Below are positions 45,544 to 55,045 of a stretch of DNA of 64,000 nt, one piece after another (position 1 is the first letter of the stretch; every line of letters starts with the position of its first letter). This stretch comes from Gracilaria domingensis (Eukaryota > Rhodophyta > Florideophyceae > Gracilariales > Gracilariaceae). The notes under the pieces are model-generated. The model saw nothing but the letters and a program-made list of their open reading frames with translations, was not told the origin of the DNA and did not search any database. Where the stretch lies: assembly GCA_022539475.1 (NCBI GenBank), contig VCMS01000097.1:62001-126000 (forward strand), in the 5' to 3' direction. Position numbers and translations under genes: made by a program.

Positions 45544-46421
45544 CTGCCAACTCCTTCCTCCAGATCCTGCGGTGGAGCAGGTGAGTGAGATCCCTGCTCG
45601 GAGTCCACTTCATGACTATTCTCTGGTCTTGTGGAATCCCCTTTAGGTGGTTGTGCGGTGGTTCGATCCCCGTTCGTAGTGGTTAGGGCGTATATCGAGG
45701 TATCTTCTTGGCTTTTGGAGTGGGTGACGAACTCTTCAAAGTCATCCCACTCGCTATCAGAAAAGAATGATTCCGAGGCAGACGTAAAGTCCTCACTGTC
45801 GGTTTGACCATGTTCGTCGTGAAATTCCACGACAGGGCGGTGATAATCAAGGGGCAAAATAGTTGACGCATCGTCAAATTTCATCGATACTTGCTGAGTT
45901 CCTAAGTCCAAGCAGGCTTGAAGGGACTCAAGGGCAGGACAGCCAATAATCACATCGAAGGGAGGCTTTTCAACAACCAGGAAATCCAACGGGACTCGGA
46001 GAGCACCGAACTCGAGGGGGACTTCGTGCAGGCTTCCGCGAACTAAAGACTTGGTACCGTCTGCGACGACAATCCTCCTACTCGATGGCTTCATCTCCAA
46101 CGATAACCGGTGGCATAACGCAATGGACATAAGATTAGGGAAAGCACCGGAATCCAGTAGCGTCTGAGAACTAGTGCCATAGACAGTAACATGCATCACT
46201 TTGAGAGTTTGAGGGAGTGAATGAGTATGAGCGAAACTGACACGCCTTGGCGACAGATCTCCGGAGAGAATTCGGCGAATGTCTTTCTTGGCTTCGTCTG
46301 CGTCACCGCGGACTAATTGACCAAAGGTGATGCCAGAAGGGGCTCTTGCCAATTCTTCGTAAGTTTTATATTTGCCAACGTGCTCTTGAATCTTCACTCT
46401 CCCGGACTTCCCTTTAGACAT
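45534..46421 (-). CDS. Gypsy B aspartic protease
   Basis: 295 codons overlapping the end of gag by 28 nt in the -1 frame. The retropepsin active site is TLLDSGAFPNLMS (DSG) near residue 90, followed by VDF-type strand FDVIIGCPALESLQ near 150. The C-terminal third is acidic and low-complexity (DSEDFTSASESFFSDSEWDD). It ends at TGA 45534; the next coding segment lies in the -1 frame, overlapping by a few codons. It would be made only by frameshifting from gag or by reinitiation at ATG 46421. Confidence 0.9.
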   Translation of the reverse strand: MSKGKSGRVKIQEHVGKYKTYEELARAPSGITFGQLVRGDADEAKKDIRRILSGDLSPRRVSFAHTHSLPQTLKVMHVTVYGTSSQTLLDSGAFPNLMSIALCHRLSLEMKPSSRRIVVADGTKSLVRGSLHEVPLEFGALRVPLDFLVVEKPPFDVIIGCPALESLQACLDLGTQQVSMKFDDASTILPLDYHRPVVEFHDEHGQTDSEDFTSASESFFSDSEWDDFEEFVTHSKSQEDTSIYALTTTNGDRTTAQPPKGDSTRPENSHEVDSEQGSHSPAPPQDLEEGVGSCT

Positions 46422-47548
46422 CTTCCCAGTGCTCTTCCTGGTTTTTTCGACTTCTTGGAAGGGCCTTTGGCTTGCTGAGAAGCAGTCCTGGTGGTATGGG
46501 ATTCGGGAAACATTACGGGGGAAATCCTTGATAGAGGGCTAGTTCGCGGCTGCTTGGGCGAGGGCTCTCCTTCCGCATCTCTTTTTGCGGTAGCAACGGG
46601 GCTTTCCTCATCTGGATGGTAGGAAAGCACAACTGAGACTTGGTTCTCGCCCGTCTTCTGAGAACCCCGTTTCTCACTCAGCAACTTCTCCCTCTCTGAT
46701 TCGGACTTCATATTTTCAAATGCAACTTTTCGCACAACATCGGTGTTATTCTTTCCCCAGCACGTAGTTGCGGAGTGACCTAACTTGCCACAATTAGCAC
46801 ACCGTTTGCCTCGATGTGGATTAAGCTCACAACGTGCCGCAAAGTGACCGGGTTTGCTGCAATACGAACAAACCATTTCCGTCTCCTGACGTCCGGTGGC
46901 AGTCGCAGCGCTCTGAGACTTCTTCACTAGGAGGTGCAACTGTGCCATCTGGTCAGCCAACTGATCCACTTCGGACTCCAGCGGACTTGGACGAGCAGGT
47001 TCCTTAGAACGTTGAAGAATATGCTCCGCCGGTGGGAAAGCGTTGAGGGTACCATACAACCCGAGAGCTTTCTTTCCGCCGACAAAGTCCTTAACGAGGG
47101 CCTTCAAGGATTCATAGTCATCTGCTCCACGGAATATGACAAATTGCGCAAGATCTGCAAACTCCATTACGGCGTGTCGTAGTAGCCCGAACTTGGCTTT
47201 CGAGTTAAAACCTGCCTGATTGAAGAAAGAGTCCATCTTCTTCAAAGACCCTAGCAGGTCGATGTAATCTAAACGCGCCGAAACTGCCCGACGAATCCTC
47301 TCCGCCGGTTCCTCGATTGGACCGAAACGTTCGATCAAAGCGAGCTTCACCTTCTGACTGTCCTTCGCTTCAGTCGAAAGAGAGCCATCAACAGCATAGT
47401 TGTCATAGTAGAAGTCAAACGCTTCACCCTCAAGATAGCCGAGCAACTTCATAGCCCGAACGCTATCCTCTTCGTTGGGGGTAGCGGCATTCTCGAAGTA
47501 AAACAGAAACTTCCTTACGTCGACGGCAGAATCATTGAAGGAAATCAC
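46394..47548 (-). CDS. gag: Gypsy B Gag with two CCHC zinc knuckles
   Basis: 384 codons. The capsid-like region (about 1-150) has the helical pattern of the Gypsy gag family (FLFYFENAATPNEEDSVRAM, then LKKMDSFFNQAGFNSKAKF). Two zinc knuckles follow: CSYCSKPGHFAARC and CANCGKLGHSATTC. A basic tail is rich in Lys and Pro. The frame is open upstream through the primer-binding site to the LTR edge but has no in-frame ATG there. The first listed codon is GTG and the first ATG is about residue 33, so a non-AUG start or a spliced leader is possible. Confidence 0.9.
   Translation of the reverse strand: MISFNDSAVDVRKFLFYFENAATPNEEDSVRAMKLLGYLEGEAFDFYYDNYAVDGSLSTEAKDSQKVKLALIERFGPIEEPAERIRRAVSARLDYIDLLGSLKKMDSFFNQAGFNSKAKFGLLRHAVMEFADLAQFVIFRGADDYESLKALVKDFVGGKKALGLYGTLNAFPPAEHILQRSKEPARPSPLESEVDQLADQMAQLHLLVKKSQSAATATGRQETEMVCSYCSKPGHFAARCELNPHRGKRCANCGKLGHSATTCWGKNNTDVVRKVAFENMKSESEREKLLSEKRGSQKTGENQVSVVLSYHPDEESPVATAKRDAEGEPSPKQPRTSPLSRISPVMFPESHTTRTASQQAKGPSKKSKKPGRALGRCLKGSPGE
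46409..46415 (-). promoter_or_regulatory. Candidate -1 frameshift heptamer A AAG GGA
   Basis: In the 28-nt gag/protease overlap the minus strand reads CTA AAG GGA in the gag frame, which fits X XXY YYZ exactly in phase. The protease lies in the -1 frame. Y = G is uncommon in eukaryotic slippery sites, so efficiency is doubtful. Confidence 0.4.
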
Positions 47549-47568
47549 ACCAGAATCAGGAGAAACCA

Positions 47569-47588
47569 GGCCCTCCTCGAGAGTACCA
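47569..47588 (-). promoter_or_regulatory. Primer-binding-site candidate of Gypsy B
   Basis: Directly next to the 5' LTR the minus strand reads TGGTACTCTCGAGG. It begins with the TGG complementary to a tRNA CCA end. The tRNA was not identified. Confidence 0.6.
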
Positions 47589-49367
47589 TGTAAACGTCAT
47601 TTCTCGTAACCAGACGGAACGGCGCTGGTGGTGACAAATCCAAGTAGAGTAAAAAGAAATGCCTGAGAGTACCAGCCTAAAAGGCGAAAGATAATGCGGT
47701 AGCTCAGCGATAAACGCAATAGCCGAACAGTAGAACTGGAGCAACACGGCCTGTCTCACTGTCCACGTCGAAACCAACAATTGACGAGGGAGACGCAGGC
47801 CAAGTAGCTAGTAGATACACCGCACGACCCAAGTTCCTAGGTAGGACAAGGGCGTCGGTACGATTAAAACCGTCGCAGTGTGCACACGAGCCCAACGGAG
47901 GGCAACACACTACAACTTCAGGACAGAGGGCGGAAGACCGAGCCGTCGGTAGATAAGAGAAAAGGGGGGGAGAAGGTTGATGGCAGAGAAGCACAGACCG
48001 TGCTAAAGGGAAGAAAGAATTGCCAAAAGAAAGTTGGTTTTAGTTGCTTCGTTGGCTGGTGGTGGTGGTGGTGGTGGTGGTGGTGGTGGTGGTGGTCTAG
48101 GGCGAAGATAGTAAAACGAGCCGGGCCGCGGCTGATATAGACAAATCGGACCTTCAATTCCAGTGCAGTTTCGCAGGTCCGTCTGTGTGTAACTAACGAG
48201 TAACAACATGTAACTAGCGTGCGGTCTGAAGACATGTCCAGTGTTCGCGTGCACAAAGCCATTTGCCTTACTAATCATTCCCATCCACACGTTTTCTTGG
48301 TAAGAACTAGTCCTACTGAGCCCTTGTCTGTAGCTCACCATCTGGTTCACGAATTATCCATAGATCATTTCTTGCTGTCATTTTCCCGCGGCGGGAGGGA
48401 ACTATAAACGAGTTCATTCTGAGACATGTTTTGTGAAGCTCGGGGGTTACATACACTCTACACGGAATTTCAACGGGATTCATCGAGCGGTTATTGCTGA
48501 CGAAAGTAGAAGCGCGTCACCAGGGCACACAAAACGAAATTCATGAAAACCATACCAATCGTTTCCCCCTCGAGGTGTTCTGAGGCAACCCAAATTCACT
48601 GCACGTCACGTGATCAGTTAGGTTAAGGGACACTCCCCTGGTCCTTAACCCATTCGTTTGTGTGGTGGGGATTGCCCCCCTCTTCCTATCAGGGACTGTC
48701 TGATATACGTCCCCCAATTGGGTCATTTCTGGACGTATAACTTTGGTCTGAATTTTTGTCTTGCTGTAGGTAGGGGGTGGCATAGCTCATGATGTTGTGT
48801 ACCGGGGATATCCCGAATTCAGCATAGTGCATGGTTGGAGTTTTGATGTTTGTGTTTTTGTACTGTTTTGCTCCGTAGAATGGCGTTTCGTGTGATCTTC
48901 GCCAACTTTGCCATGTCGTTGCCTCTATCTCGGTCTTCTCTTTTGCCGCCCGTAGTGGTTTTAGCTTTGGCTCCTTTGCCGGAGCCGTTGGCACTGCCCG
49001 GTCCTGCGCCGCGCTTGTTGACACTTCCCGCCCCGTTGGCCAGCGACGTGGGGTCGGACAGATCCGTTCAGTTCGTTCGCTTCCGCTCAGCTCGCCGCGG
49101 TGAAAGGCGTGGCCATCTTCACTGTCGCTGCGCCTTTCACCTCTTCAAGACCTATCCTGACGGCTTTGAAGAGACAATGATGATGGCGGAGCGTCTAGCC
49201 CGTGAAACTATATGGACGATTCTCTTTCAGCTGAGGGAAAAAGCGCGTGCGGTCCATGATCAACTCTTCCGCAATTAGACCCCCTATAGCTTTGGCGACT
49301 CATATCTCCAATAAAAGATATGATTTGCTTATTTATTCATGGCGTTGTTTGAAACTAATATTTTACA
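47589..49367 (-). repeat. Gypsy B 5' LTR (right copy)
   Basis: 1,779 bp from TGTAAACGTC to TTTTACA, followed by the CTAAG target duplication. A longer GGT microsatellite (about 48057-48096) explains most of the length difference from the left copy. Confidence 0.95.
48880..49278 (+). CDS. Antisense open frame inside the LTR, copy 2
   Basis: 132 codons, the same length as 40007-40405 and without stops. By eye about 23 of 132 residues differ between the two copies, far above the 2-3% nucleotide difference in the rest of the LTR. The Arg/His/Cys core and the C-terminal helix are best conserved. Confidence 0.4.
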   Translation: MAFRVIFANFAMSLPLSRSSLLPPVVVLALAPLPEPLALPGPAPRLLTLPAPLASDVGSDRSVQFVRFRSARRGERRGHLHCRCAFHLFKTYPDGFEETMMMAERLARETIWTILFQLREKARAVHDQLFRN

Positions 49368-49489
49368 CTAAGCTTTCAATAATAAGGGCTTTGAAGAAAC
49401 TCACACTTTTTCGTTCGACGAGAAAAAAAAGTCTCTTAAACAAATTTGCTGGGGACGCCAAATTTACGTTCTTAACATGGAATATCAGA

Positions 49490-50039
49490 AAAGCTCGTAT
49501 TTTTGACTGACTGACTTGAAAAAATTATATGTGACTACTGACTGACTGACTAGCAAATAAAATAAAATTCTACTCAAAGTTTGACATTTGCAGTACACGT
49601 GGCCACTGGAATACGTGTCAAATTTACAACCACTAATTGTTTTACACTTGTCTAATATAATAGCCTAAATGGTTTCCAAATTAAGTCTCCTGTTTATTTT
49701 TGACTGTAAATAGTAAGCATTGTTATCAATTTGCTAAGATATTCCTTTGTTTGATTGATTTTGCTGTTGTTACTATGTTTTGCTCATTTTTAAAAACTTT
49801 TCTAGAACTTGAAGTTTGATAATAAGATTCTTTAGAACTAATATACCTTGTTAGAGCCTAAGCAAATTGACATATATACTTATATATCTCCGACCAAGAG
49901 CAGCGCAATTTAATTTCTAAGCAAACGCGCTTAGAGAAAGAACCAAGGAAAATGTGACTAAATGTGACTGACTACGAATTTTTTTGAGTGGTTTTGACTT
50001 TTGGACTTGCTCGAAAATCTAGTCACAAATACGGGCCTG
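49490..50039. mobile_element. hAT-like non-autonomous element (550 bp)
   Basis: The right end CTAGTCACAAATACGGGCCTG is the inverted match of the left end AAAGCTCGTATTTTTGACT (15 of 19). The flanking 8-bp sequences ATATCAGA (49482-49489) and CTATCAGA (50040-50047) fit a hAT-type target duplication with one mismatch. The interior is AT-rich with many TGAC and AGTC subterminal repeats and no gene. Confidence 0.65.
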
Positions 50040-50047
50040 CTATCAGA

Positions 50048-50396
50048 GCGAAGCGGCACAAGCGCCCGAAAACGGCGCGCACCACTGAACAATCCTTCTC
50101 CGCCATCATGTCTATCATGATGATCGGCTTCTGATGACGAGAAGCGGTCAAGCGGTTTGTGACACACACAACATGTTCTACACGAAAGAGGACTGTTTAA
50201 TACTCTGCTGGTGTCAGAGGGAAACAGGGACGTCCACATATTTGATCGCGTGGGTACAGCAATTGAATTATAGGTCTAACGTCAAGCAAGCCTTTCTTTG
50301 ATGATAAAACTCACCGCATCTCCCCACAACTTCGGTTAAGCTCCTAAGGACCCCAAGCAGTGTTTGGTGCAACAGCGGGGTCCCTGTGCCAGGTTG
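50048..50396. other. Short intergenic interval
   Basis: Nothing recognised between the hAT-like element and the downstream end of the DUF4139-like gene. Confidence 0.5.
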
Positions 50397-52433
50397 TCAA
50401 TCCAGTGACTGATTCTCGATCAACATTTTCTTCTTTGACTTTGCCTCGTGTTGCAAGCAGATCATCTTACGTTCAATGTCTTCCACAGCTTTTTGCAGCT
50501 CCATCCTCTCCTTCTCAAAGCGCAGAACTGCCCGCATGTACGTACTACCCTCGTAAGAACCTTTCTCTTCTTTTCCGTCGGAGATAGGCTCACTATCTTC
50601 TTTCTTTTCGGCCTCCATGCTTAGATGATTGATCAAGGCTTGTATGCGTTTTCGATGCAAACTTCTTCTCGTCGAGAGCATCTCGATTTCCCGTTCAAAA
50701 TGGAGGATTTCGTGCAGCTGTTCAGCTGTTTTCCCACCAATCATGTTGTTCTCTTCCAAGTTCGCTATGCGTTTTGCCGAAACATTTTGCAGTAAAGGGA
50801 TTTCAACATTCCTTGTCACTTTTTCAATTACAACCAATTTGCATCGCTCTTTAGCACAAGCTTGAACATGAATAACATCATTCATTCTAGTGAAAAAACC
50901 CAAACGTCGCGGTGTTTGTACCATTGATTTGCGTTCATGTTCAGCAAACTCAACTGCCTTCAGGTCCCTATACAACTTTGTCTCGCTTTCAACTTCTGCA
51001 CGAGAGGACTGTCTCGATTTGTGGTATACCAAAATGTCGATGTCACGATCTTCTACATTGTGAAACAAGTACTGAACAGCCCTGCGAAATGTGACTGTCG
51101 CAACCAACGTCTTCCCAACCTTTGAGCACCCAGTCACTTTTTCCATGACAGATTCGGATATCGAGCTCCCACGGCAACCAGTACTTTGTCTGAAACGGGA
51201 GACATCAGTATCTCCCTTCTTGAGGAAACCCAATGCGATCCAACTAGTTGATTCGATATCAGGAGCACAAAACTGTCCATGGCCCGGCTCCAGATCTCTC
51301 TCAGATGTGTTCCGAATATAGAAGTTGAGTGAACATACTTTGCTTTCCAGGCCATAGAAGTGAACCAGGCCACCTTCGCAGCACACCTCAAACAAAGGAA
51401 CTCTCGCACATTCGCCCTCTTTCAGGGATAAGACTATCTTGGCCAACACTTTGCGGCAGGAATCGTAGTGTGCCTCAATCGACGCCTGGGAAACATAGGT
51501 GTTGGAAGTGTCAAAGATTTCGTCCACCTCAGACAGCCCGCTACTAACGGAATCAGCTTTTCTCGTCCACTGGAATGAGGACTCTTCATTTCCACTTGAC
51601 TTGTCGTTTCCAGCGTCAGAACCCTTGTCTCCTGCATCCTCATACATATCTTTCTTTGGAAAGTTCTGGTATATTTGGCCTTGAAGAAGCACCTCCACAT
51701 TCTTCAGGTCACATGACAAAGGGTTGGAGATTGTAGCAAAACACTTAAGGAGCATGTTAGGGTGGATTCCGTAAGCTGGAACTCCTTCCGGCATAGAAAA
51801 AGAGTAGGAGATGCTGAACGGAACTCCGCTCACAATCTGTGAATACGAAACGCTGACATTGCCAGTACCAGACCCAGTGGTAGTAATTGTAACACGGTAG
51901 TATTCTTTCGTATCCATATCGAACTCTCTCGATGTGGTATACTTTTTCAGCGCTGCAGCTGCAGAACTGTCCCTAAAGCTTAGAGAGGTAACGGTTTGGA
52001 TGTCATACGCAGAGACCTGGGAGTCATGTAGCAACAGCACACTGGATTTCCTGCCATTTTCTTCGTCATGGTTCCTAAGTCCGATCAAATGACCCTCGGC
52101 GCAGTCAGAGCCCATAAAAATCTGAACATATGCTCCTTGCTGCTCCTGCACCAGATCGGTCCAAGCATCTTCTGCACGGATATTTAGTTTGTGTGGAGAG
52201 AACGACGACGCCGGGAAGGTGATACGAGGAACTGTCCCTCGACTGTCGGAAACTTGCAAAGAATCGATTGCACGCTGCATCTGTCGACGAGGTACGAGAA
52301 AGTAGAGCGTTTCAGAATCGATTACGGAAGCTCGCCGCACTACATGGAGGCTTCCATCGCGGGAAATACAGAGAGACTTGGGCAGGATCTGCCTTGGAAC
52401 ACCTGCTGAGTCCTTGTGCTCAGAGTTGTCCAT
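50397..52433 (-). CDS. DUF4139/DUF4140-like coiled-coil protein
   Basis: An intact frame of 678 codons from ATG 52433. I chose this start because the family-like N-terminal strand (KSLCISRDGSLHVVRRASV) begins about 20 residues later and no ATG precedes it. Residues 1-60 resemble the DUF4140 strand motif. Residues about 210-300 (TGNVSVSYSQIVSG, LLKCFATISNPLSCDLKNVEVLL) resemble the DUF4139 beta domain, as does the later NFYIRNTSERDLEPGHGQF. The C-terminal ~130 residues form a coiled coil (ILHFEREIEMLSTRRSLHRK, RFEKERMELQKAVEDIERKM). DUF4139 proteins are widespread and of unknown function. Unlike most host genes in this window it has no internal stop. Its surroundings are AT-rich. Confidence 0.6.
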   Translation of the reverse strand: MDNSEHKDSAGVPRQILPKSLCISRDGSLHVVRRASVIDSETLYFLVPRRQMQRAIDSLQVSDSRGTVPRITFPASSFSPHKLNIRAEDAWTDLVQEQQGAYVQIFMGSDCAEGHLIGLRNHDEENGRKSSVLLLHDSQVSAYDIQTVTSLSFRDSSAAAALKKYTTSREFDMDTKEYYRVTITTTGSGTGNVSVSYSQIVSGVPFSISYSFSMPEGVPAYGIHPNMLLKCFATISNPLSCDLKNVEVLLQGQIYQNFPKKDMYEDAGDKGSDAGNDKSSGNEESSFQWTRKADSVSSGLSEVDEIFDTSNTYVSQASIEAHYDSCRKVLAKIVLSLKEGECARVPLFEVCCEGGLVHFYGLESKVCSLNFYIRNTSERDLEPGHGQFCAPDIESTSWIALGFLKKGDTDVSRFRQSTGCRGSSISESVMEKVTGCSKVGKTLVATVTFRRAVQYLFHNVEDRDIDILVYHKSRQSSRAEVESETKLYRDLKAVEFAEHERKSMVQTPRRLGFFTRMNDVIHVQACAKERCKLVVIEKVTRNVEIPLLQNVSAKRIANLEENNMIGGKTAEQLHEILHFEREIEMLSTRRSLHRKRIQALINHLSMEAEKKEDSEPISDGKEEKGSYEGSTYMRAVLRFEKERMELQKAVEDIERKMICLQHEAKSKKKMLIENQSLD

Positions 52434-54196
52434 GGTATGTGATGTCTGCTTCCCAAAAAGAATGCGAAAGAACTTGATTGAAATGCAGTTGTAATGGGGC
52501 CTGGCGCTGATGGGTTCCCCGGTCGGCCGCTTCCAATGCCTCTTATGTAGCTTCACGCGAGATGGCGGTATTGTTACGGCATTAAATGCGGCAACATCAA
52601 ACTCGTTTGCCGCCAAGGACTTAGTTCTTATCGCATTGAGCAATCTCGAGACTCACGAAAGAAAGCTACACTTGAGACTAATATCTTTTCGGGTGTATAC
52701 AGCGCTCATGACTGTTACATCCAGCGAGGCACACACGCATTAAAAACAACAAGACATCTATTAGGACCGATATTCAAACAGGAAAGCAACGTTTTAGAGT
52801 TCTCGACAAAGCTATTTTTTCTGAAACATACAAGGATCGACGTAGTCGGTGTAGAGTGAGGGCATCCAGAAATTATCAAATCAGCATCCCATCAAAACTT
52901 TAGGGTCGTTCAAAATGAAACGAGCCCCCACAGAAACACAGCTTTCGGCGTCAAAGATTGTAAACGAAACACCTCACAGAAGTAGGGATCATTTGGTTAG
53001 GTTCACCTCAATGACTTCATGTGCACCTCCCGTCTTGCCTTTTGACTCCCTCTAAAGTGTAAAACTACGAAACTAGTTTCCCAGTATCGATTACCATAAG
53101 TTCTTCCAACAGCGCAACACATTTCACTTCTGCAACCATCTTGCAATCCACACCGCAGCAGCTACTCCAAGCAAATCTTAGTGACGGGAAGCTCGCAGAG
53201 TTCTCATTAGATTTGCTTAAAAAAACCCCTTTTAGTCAGTAGAGTATCACTACCGTTATGGAATAGTACGCAAGAGCTTTCTTCACGAATTAACTCATGA
53301 ATCTGATATTTTCAAAACTTAAGTAACGATAGGTTTTGCTGGTGTACCGCAGAAAACGTTTCTCAATCATCCCCCACGACAATCCCAAAATAACCAACTA
53401 AACCTCTCAATTAAAAATTGGAAGATGTTGGGATAATGCTTGATATTTCAGATAAAATTGAACCAAGGACATTGTCACCCCACATATGTGTGTTAGAGTG
53501 GATCTTTATTTCAGTGAATACTTCTTGAGCAGCAGCTTGAACAGCACGAGCTAGTTCTTATCTTATGTACCAAGTGGTGCGAGAAACGGCCTCTTGTGTT
53601 GGCGACAATTGTTTCTGTTAGAAAATTCAGATCGAAGATTGCTTTTGCTTCTTAGTATTGAGAAAATTCTTTATATTGTCTTGAATGCGTATTAGGTTTT
53701 AGTCAATTTTCTCTTTTTTTCTCGAAAACAAAAAGTCCAAATTTACATTTCAAGATGTATTGGACATAAAATAATATTCATATAATGTGATTTACTTGTC
53801 CTTTTGAATTCCATTTTAAAGTTGGAACGTCCGTGGCCATTGCAAAGCGTATGTACGTGTTGGAATGCGCGCCCATTCACGTCCAGCACTAAAAAGCTCA
53901 AATTTCAGGCCCTTGCCTCCATGTAGTTCATACTTTCCATATCGACGAACACTAGCCTTTCTCAGAGTATGATAGACATCTCTACTTTAGAGATGACCTT
54001 CTATGCATGCATGAAAGGACGTATTCAAGGGAGGGATAGAGCACACATAAGTGTTTCTTTCCCTGTTCGAAATCTGTGTATATAATATAGAGTATTCTGT
54101 AACAACCCACGAAACATTGTCAAACATTGCGAAACACTCCAGAGGCAAATTTCGTATCAAAGCCTACTTGCATCGAGCAAACAACAAAAATTGAAG
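52434..54196. other. AT-rich divergent intergenic region
   Basis: Separates the DUF4139-like gene (minus) and the kinase (plus). The only candidate signal is a TATA-like TATAATATA at about 54081-54089, some 110 bp before the kinase ATG. Confidence 0.5.
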
Positions 54197-55045
54197 ATGA
54201 GCCAAAACTTCTTAGGGGACATGATTTCCAGGCGCTGGAGAGTGGGTGACTATATTGGTTCTGGCGCAAGTGGTAGTGTGCACGCCGTCTCGGACGAAGA
54301 ACGACGGTACAGAAACCTGGTCATTAAATTTGGTGTCCCTTATCAAATCCGTCCCTCACACGCAGACTTGGCTGTCCATCGCCAATTTATGCGAAACGAA
54401 CAAAACGTTCTCATCGCATTGAACAGCGGAGACCCCAGTTTGAACATTCCTACATTAGTTGAATATGGAACCCATGATGGTATTTCATTTATTATCATCA
54501 CAAGGTTCGGACCAGATATACATCAACGATGGGAAAGAGCGAACTTCAACTTTCCGAGTTCGATTATTCTCAAAATCTGCTATCAAATCCTCCAAGGTTT
54601 GCAGAGAATGCATGCAAAGGGTATATCGCATGGCGATATTGAGGAAGGTAACGTACTAGAAGGGGGACAGGCTGAAAATGAAAGCAATATATATCTCATT
54701 GACTTTGGATTGTCCAGCGCACTGACTCCGTTGAACCAAACCATAGATATCGTGGATACTCTAGACCTGATGCTTCGAATGTTTTCCTACGATCAGATTT
54801 CCTTTGAGTATGGTGGAGATTACATTTCACATGAAGATTGGCTACATCCGTCTCGTAGGGTTTGGGAACAGGTTGGACGTATCTTAGTGAGAGTCAGAAA
54901 TATTCGTCAGGCTCGCGGCAGTTTTCTCCCACCTAGTGTTCCAAATGTGATAGAGGAATTCTTGGCTCATCGTCCTCCAAGTATTGACCGGATGCTACAT
55001 TATTTACGAAGAAGTGTTCGAGAAGCGCAGGATAGGTCCGAATAG
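54197..55045 (+). CDS. CK1/VRK-like protein kinase, short and intact
   Basis: 282 codons from ATG 54197. The glycine loop is GSGASGSV near residue 20 and the ATP lysine is in LVIKFG near residue 42. The catalytic loop is HGDIEEGNVLEGG near residue 143, where HGD replaces HRD as in VRK kinases and the usual Lys after DI is Glu. The magnesium motif is LIDFGLSS. A DIVDTLDLMLRMF segment corresponds to the DDLESLGY helix of the CK1/VRK group. The sequence is short with a minimal C-lobe and no tail or anchor. The Asp residues for catalysis are kept; the Lys-to-Glu change in the loop suggests low or altered activity. No in-frame stop and AT-rich codon use, unlike the genes left of 49 kb. Confidence 0.75.
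   Translation: MSQNFLGDMISRRWRVGDYIGSGASGSVHAVSDEERRYRNLVIKFGVPYQIRPSHADLAVHRQFMRNEQNVLIALNSGDPSLNIPTLVEYGTHDGISFIIITRFGPDIHQRWERANFNFPSSIILKICYQILQGLQRMHAKGISHGDIEEGNVLEGGQAENESNIYLIDFGLSSALTPLNQTIDIVDTLDLMLRMFSYDQISFEYGGDYISHEDWLHPSRRVWEQVGRILVRVRNIRQARGSFLPPSVPNVIEEFLAHRPPSIDRMLHYLRRSVREAQDRSE

Larger units (their letters stand above)
38726..49372 (-). mobile_element. Gypsy B: full-length Ty3/Gypsy LTR retrotransposon (10.6 kb)
   Basis: It is flanked by a 5-bp target duplication (CTAAG at 38726-38730 and 49368-49372) and bounded by two LTRs starting TG and ending CA. Coding runs on the minus strand: gag, protease, a damaged protease-RT spacer, then RT, RNase H and integrase. The primer-binding-site candidate and polypurine tract are in the expected places. 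By eye the LTRs differ by 2-3% outside one hypervariable block, so the insertion is not recent but not ancient. The RT/integrase frame is intact. The spacer contains stops and frameshifts, so this copy is probably not autonomous. No chromodomain was seen. Confidence 0.95.
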
